Shown here in pieces: positions 60,328 through 64,000 of a stretch of 64,000 nt of DNA. The notes under the pieces are model-generated. The model made no database searches, was not told the origin of the DNA, and was given only the letters and a program-made list of their open reading frames with translations. The stretch covers positions 13,111,001 to 13,175,000 of the forward strand of contig NC_088331.1 of assembly GCF_036884655.1 (NCBI RefSeq), read 5' to 3'. How positions within the stretch are numbered: the stretch's first letter is position 1; each line of letters begins with the position of its first letter. This DNA comes from Musa acuminata AAA Group (Eukaryota; Streptophyta; Magnoliopsida; Zingiberales; Musaceae). The translations under genes were made by a program, and so were the position numbers.

Positions 60328-61561
60328 TATTAGGATCAAGTCGGCACTAGGGGGGGTTGAGTTAGTGCTTTTGGAGAACTATATCGATTATAAAAATTCA
60401 TACGATAAAACTATATCAGAAAGACGTTTAAGCTTAAAGATGTTTGTAGGAGAGTGACAAAGATGTAAAGTAGTTGCAAAGTAAGTAAATAACAAAAAAG
60501 GGAAGGTACACTAATTTTATTTAGTTCAGTTATTGTGACCTATGTTTACTCTTGATTCCTCCTCCGTTGAGGCCATCGGTGTCCACTAATGGTCTTCCTT
60601 CAATGGGTGAAGACCAACTATCCACTTATAACTTTTTTCTTCTTATGATAGACTCAAGAGAGAACCTTTACACCCTATTTTTATGAAGTTTCCCTCACAT
60701 TCTCCCTTCGAATAGTCTCTAAACTTTAAGAGAAAGGACTCTATACTTTACAAGGGTTTACAACTTTAGAATTACAGAGTTTTATTCTACTTTCTTACTC
60801 TCTTAAGCAGGAAAGATTGGGGTATTTATGGAACTCAAATAACTTAAAAAATTAGAGCCAACATTTAAATCCCCGAGATTTCGAGGTGCTAGTGGTACCA
60901 CCACTTGCAGCACTAACACTGGGCGGTACCACCGCCCAGTCTAGTGGTACCACTACCTAACATAGTCTCAGAGACTATGTCTTAGAGACTAAGCTGCTAA
61001 CGGTTCCTCCACCTAGACAGAAAATGCCACCGCTTGACCCAACTTTTGGGTCATTGAATGAGCTTTCCACTAGGCATAAAACAGTCCAAACTCAGGCTTA
61101 ATTGGTCCCTAATTGAGTTGGTATGGTGACACCTGAAACAAACTCAATTATGATCTAACTACGACTAATTAAGATAACCAATTACAAGACTGGAATTCTA
61201 TGTTATTCGGCATGTCATTGGTTCATTCAGTGCTCGTTTGATCCTTTGGTGTATCGTTCTCTCCTTTAGTGCATTACCCAATAGGCTTGTTAACCTTCCA
61301 CAACTTTTAATCTCCTTGGCGTAATGTCTAAACCTTCGGTCCGATGCCCAAACTTATAACACGAAGTCCTTCTGCCGGCACATCGACCAATCCTCCAACT
61401 AACATCCAATCTTCTAACATGTTCAATCCGGCTCAACATCCAATTCCTCCTGCTTTAATCGATTTACCTTTTCTTATCGAAATTAGTCAAGTGTCACTCG
61501 AAACGTAAATTAGATCGTAAACTCATCAATTGATTTCATCATTACAATCTGATATTCAACA
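60328..61561 (-). mobile_element. E3 5' LTR, 1234 bp
   Basis: Starts TATTAGGATCAAGTCGGCAC next to the primer-binding complement GGCTCTGATACCAA and ends GATATTCAACA at 61561, followed by the AATAG target duplication. TATA-like TATTTATG at 60823-60830. Confidence 0.87.
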
Positions 61562-61566
61562 AATAG

Positions 61567-62129
61567 ATAGTCAAATTTGACGGTGTTAACCTAATAATTT
61601 TAGCAAAACTCAAAAAACTTGAAAGAAAATTTTCTTTAATATGATACCAAACCAGATGAATAAAATTGATAAAATGGATCAGATGAGATGAGAGACTGAA
61701 ACCAAGTCTGATCCCTATAGTGATTTAGATGAGTAACTCACGTCAAGTTACCATTTTACTAAATTAAATGAGTTATAGTGCTAAATAAGTGAACCGATCA
61801 AAGCACCTATGAAAGGAAAAGATAGATAGAGATGAATGAGTTGGACGATATATGCAACTCTAAAATTTGAAGTTATATTGGTGGCTCACAACTTGAAGTT
61901 ATATAGTAAAGGTAGAGGTGTAGCTTTTAGAGAGAATTGATAATAATATGAGAAACTTGAAAGAATAATTAAAAAAAATCATATTTTAAAGATAAAAAAA
62001 TTATAAAAATAAAAATATAAAAGCTAAAAAATAATTAATACAATAAGATATAAAATTTATGATAATTTTTATAATAAATTAAGTACTAAGGATGGTGAAA
62101 AAAAAGATATATATTGAATTGTTAAAGAC
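61567..62129. other. AT-rich spacer
   Basis: Runs of AAAATTATAAAAATAAAAAT type. No gene or element ends are seen. Confidence 0.5.
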
Positions 62130-62838
62130 ATAAAAAGCTGTCAGAGCTCGGAGATCGAGCTCAGGCAATGCCACCGCCTGACTGGGGCATTTGCACCACC
62201 CAACCAGAGCTCAGAGACCGAGCTCAGGTGGTTGCACCTCTGTTAGAGGCGGTTGCACCGCCCAACCAGAGCTCGGAGACTAAGCCCTGAGAAGTGCCAC
62301 CACCGACCTAGGTGGTGCCACCTCTAGCAAAGTAATTTGGGTCCGAATGGGCTGATCCATTCGGCCCAATTTGGGTCTGTTAAGGGCCCAATTGCCCCAA
62401 GATTAAGTTAATGAGATCATCTCTCATTTCTAATTTAATCATCATGCTAACTACGAATTTCTTAAGACATTTACAGCAACTTGCTCCGGTGCGTCAATCG
62501 CTTCTTCCGGCAAGCTTCCGTTGATCATCCGATGAACCCTCGGTGATGCTCCTGCGAACTTCTGGCAAACTCCTGGACTTGCGACGATCCACTTGGTAAG
62601 TTTCGACGAGCTTCTTTGGCAAGCTCATGGACTTCTCGGATTTGTTCCCGCAGAACCTCCAATGACCGTCCAGACTTCCGTCGAGCTCTTGAACTCCCAA
62701 TATGATCATAGTCTTGACTCCGGCGCAACTCCTGCTGCATGTTTTACTTTCATCGTAGTTAATCCTGCACACTTATCTCAACATATGGATTAGAAACAAA
62801 TGACAATTGACGTCATCATCAAAATCCGAGATTCAACA
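62130..62838 (-). mobile_element. Truncated family A LTR, long subtype
   Basis: On the minus strand it starts TGTTGAATCTCGGATTTTGATG at 62838 and contains the CGGAAGTTCG-rich segment and GTGGCACCGCC-type units of the long subtype. The part with the TATA box and LTR end is missing beyond about 62130. There is no internal region on either side. Confidence 0.75.
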
Positions 62839-63256
62839 GTAGGATCATTTCTTTTTCAATTAGCTTCGATTTATGTTTTGAAATCTTGATATTGAGATTA
62901 TTATTATTTTATGATACAATATGATATTTTACTTTGGAAATTTCATGAGTAGTAAATAATGATAATTGATTTGAGATGTTATAATGATTATTTGATTTAA
63001 TATTGATTTAATTATTAAAAATTTTATTTTTGGATTAATATAGTAGTTCTAATTTATTTAATTAGATATATCTATGTTTCAAGAATTATGTATGAATTTT
63101 TATAATATAATTAGTTTTAAATTTAAGATCATGAATTTAAAGTTTTAATTAATGAATTTGAGTCATTCTTTAATAATTTTAATGTTGAAATCTAATTTGA
63201 TAAGAGGAGTCTAATTGAGGTCTGACTTGAGTCAAGTTGATCGAACATATCGAATC
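62839..63256. other. AT-rich spacer
   Basis: Nothing recognisable apart from A/T-rich sequence. Confidence 0.5.
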
Positions 63257-63628
63257 GACTCAACCCTTGTGGTCATGTATGACCTAGCTCATATAACCAA
63301 GTACAACTTAGCCCATGTGACTAGGCATATATTACAAGGTACGACCCAACTCATGTGGCCAAGCATGACCCAACCCATATGACTAAGTACGATATAGTCC
63401 ATGTAGCAATGTATGACCTAGCCCATGTGGTAAGGTATGACCCAACCATGTGGCTATGCATGGGTCAGCTCATATGGCTAGGTATGATCCAGTCCATATG
63501 ATCAAGTATAACCCAACTCATATGGTAAGGTATGATCAAACTATGTGGCTAGGCATCGGCCAGCTCATGCGATAGGTACGACCCAATCTATGTGGTTAGA
63601 TACGACCCCAACTCATGTGTCTAGTACC
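63257..63628 (+). repeat. 24-bp minisatellite, about 15 units
   Basis: Units like GACCCAACTCATGTGGCCAAGCAT follow one another with a 24-base period and some 22-23 base or inserted units (for example near 63318-63340). The unit is a multiple of three, but stops in most frames make translation unlikely. Confidence 0.85.
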
Positions 63629-64000
63629 AACTCGCGAGCCAAGCAAGGCCTAGTTTAATGGCAAGGCTCAGCCCAACTTATAAGTAAGGCTTAGCCTAGT
63701 TTATGAAGTTAAGCCTGCCCAACTATACAATTGACATTAGTCGCTCCTTTTATATAACCTGTCGTACTTTAACTCAACTTAGTACTTAGAATAGGTATAT
63801 ACAGTATATGTGGAATATGTATATGCAGTGTATGTGACCCGTCCAAGACTCAAGTAGGTTAGTTCGATTTGGATTAGCATTATACGACATAGTCCAATTT
63901 CCTCCCTTTCTATTGGTTCAAGCTCATTAATTAACTAAATCAAACAGGTTTGATCAGTTAAAGCTGGTTTAGGGTGATTCCACACTAACATGACTAGTTC
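63629..64000. other. Spacer to window end
   Basis: Contains eroded sequence similar to the minisatellite (GGCTCAGCCCAACTTATAAG) to about 63720, then nothing recognisable. Confidence 0.4.

Larger units (their letters stand above)
39415..61561 (-). mobile_element. E3: outermost family A element, holding E1, E4 and E2
   Basis: A family A element in minus orientation with 5' LTR 60328-61561 and 3' LTR 39415-48105 (interrupted by E1). The flanking 5-mers are AATAG at 39410-39414 and AATAG at 61562-61566, a perfect target-site duplication. Subtracting the inserts leaves about 5.4 kb: two ~1.25-kb LTRs and ~2.9 kb of interior with gag, a zinc knuckle/protease trace and the 3' repeat zone. RT, RNase H and integrase are absent. 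Confidence 0.88.

Noticed and set aside
1..64000. tRNA, rRNA, CRISPR, phage, bacterial operon or intact env-like genes
   Set aside because: No such structures were seen; the primer-binding sites only resemble part of initiator tRNA.

Overview
The window is plant nuclear DNA (an angiosperm, possibly a monocot; the species cannot be fixed from the sequence). It holds one gene that I can read as complete, a calcineurin B-like calcium sensor of the CBL1/CBL9 type on the minus strand (24756-33097, 8 coding exons, 213 residues). Most of the rest is LTR retrotransposon in several states of decay. There are no bacterial features, CRISPR arrays, rRNA genes or tRNA genes.

Layout. (1) 1-6626 is a patchwork of retroelement pieces: the 3' end of a family A element (Sirevirus-like Ty1/copia, 3' LTR 1310-2847), a family B copia RT/RNase H fragment (+), a family C copia gag-to-integrase fragment with its 5' LTR (-), and short LTR-A and LTR-B scraps. 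(2) 6627-20963 is a 14.3-kb palindrome. Two family B copia elements lie head to head, each with leader, gag, pol and 3' LTR, and neither has a 5' LTR between them. The arms meet around a 269-bp loop that is itself a piece of family B gag. The palindrome ends at LTR termini on both sides. (3) 20964-23681 is a GC-rich stretch of unknown nature followed by a pol-less Ty3/gypsy remnant with its 3' LTR. (4) 23682-39409 is the gene-bearing part: CBL1, with an Au-like SINE and a small inverted-repeat element in its introns, a GC-rich upstream region, a TA-rich microsatellite, a coding-like remnant near 35.2-35.7 kb, and AT-rich spacer. (5) 39415-61561 is one nested cluster of family A elements that can be dissected by target-site duplications. 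E3 (-, TSD AATAG) carries E1 (+, TSD ACTTT) in its 3' LTR and E2 (-, TSD TTTTG) in its interior. E1 carries a solo LTR (E4) in its 5' LTR. E2 later underwent a 3.3-kb internal tandem duplication. (6) 61567-64000 is AT-rich spacer, one truncated LTR-A and a 24-bp tandem repeat.

How the parts relate. CBL1 is the only resident gene and should act at the plasma membrane, passing calcium signals to CIPK kinases. The retroelements are all disabled by stops, frameshifts or deletions. Family A elements keep only gag and a trace of protease, so they must have depended on proteins from another element. I do not see a convincing undescribed biological system. The most notable things are structural: the head-to-head palindrome, the four-element nested insertion, the tandem duplication inside E2, and the compact gag-only family with its unusual 3' repeat zone and palindrome-rich LTRs.
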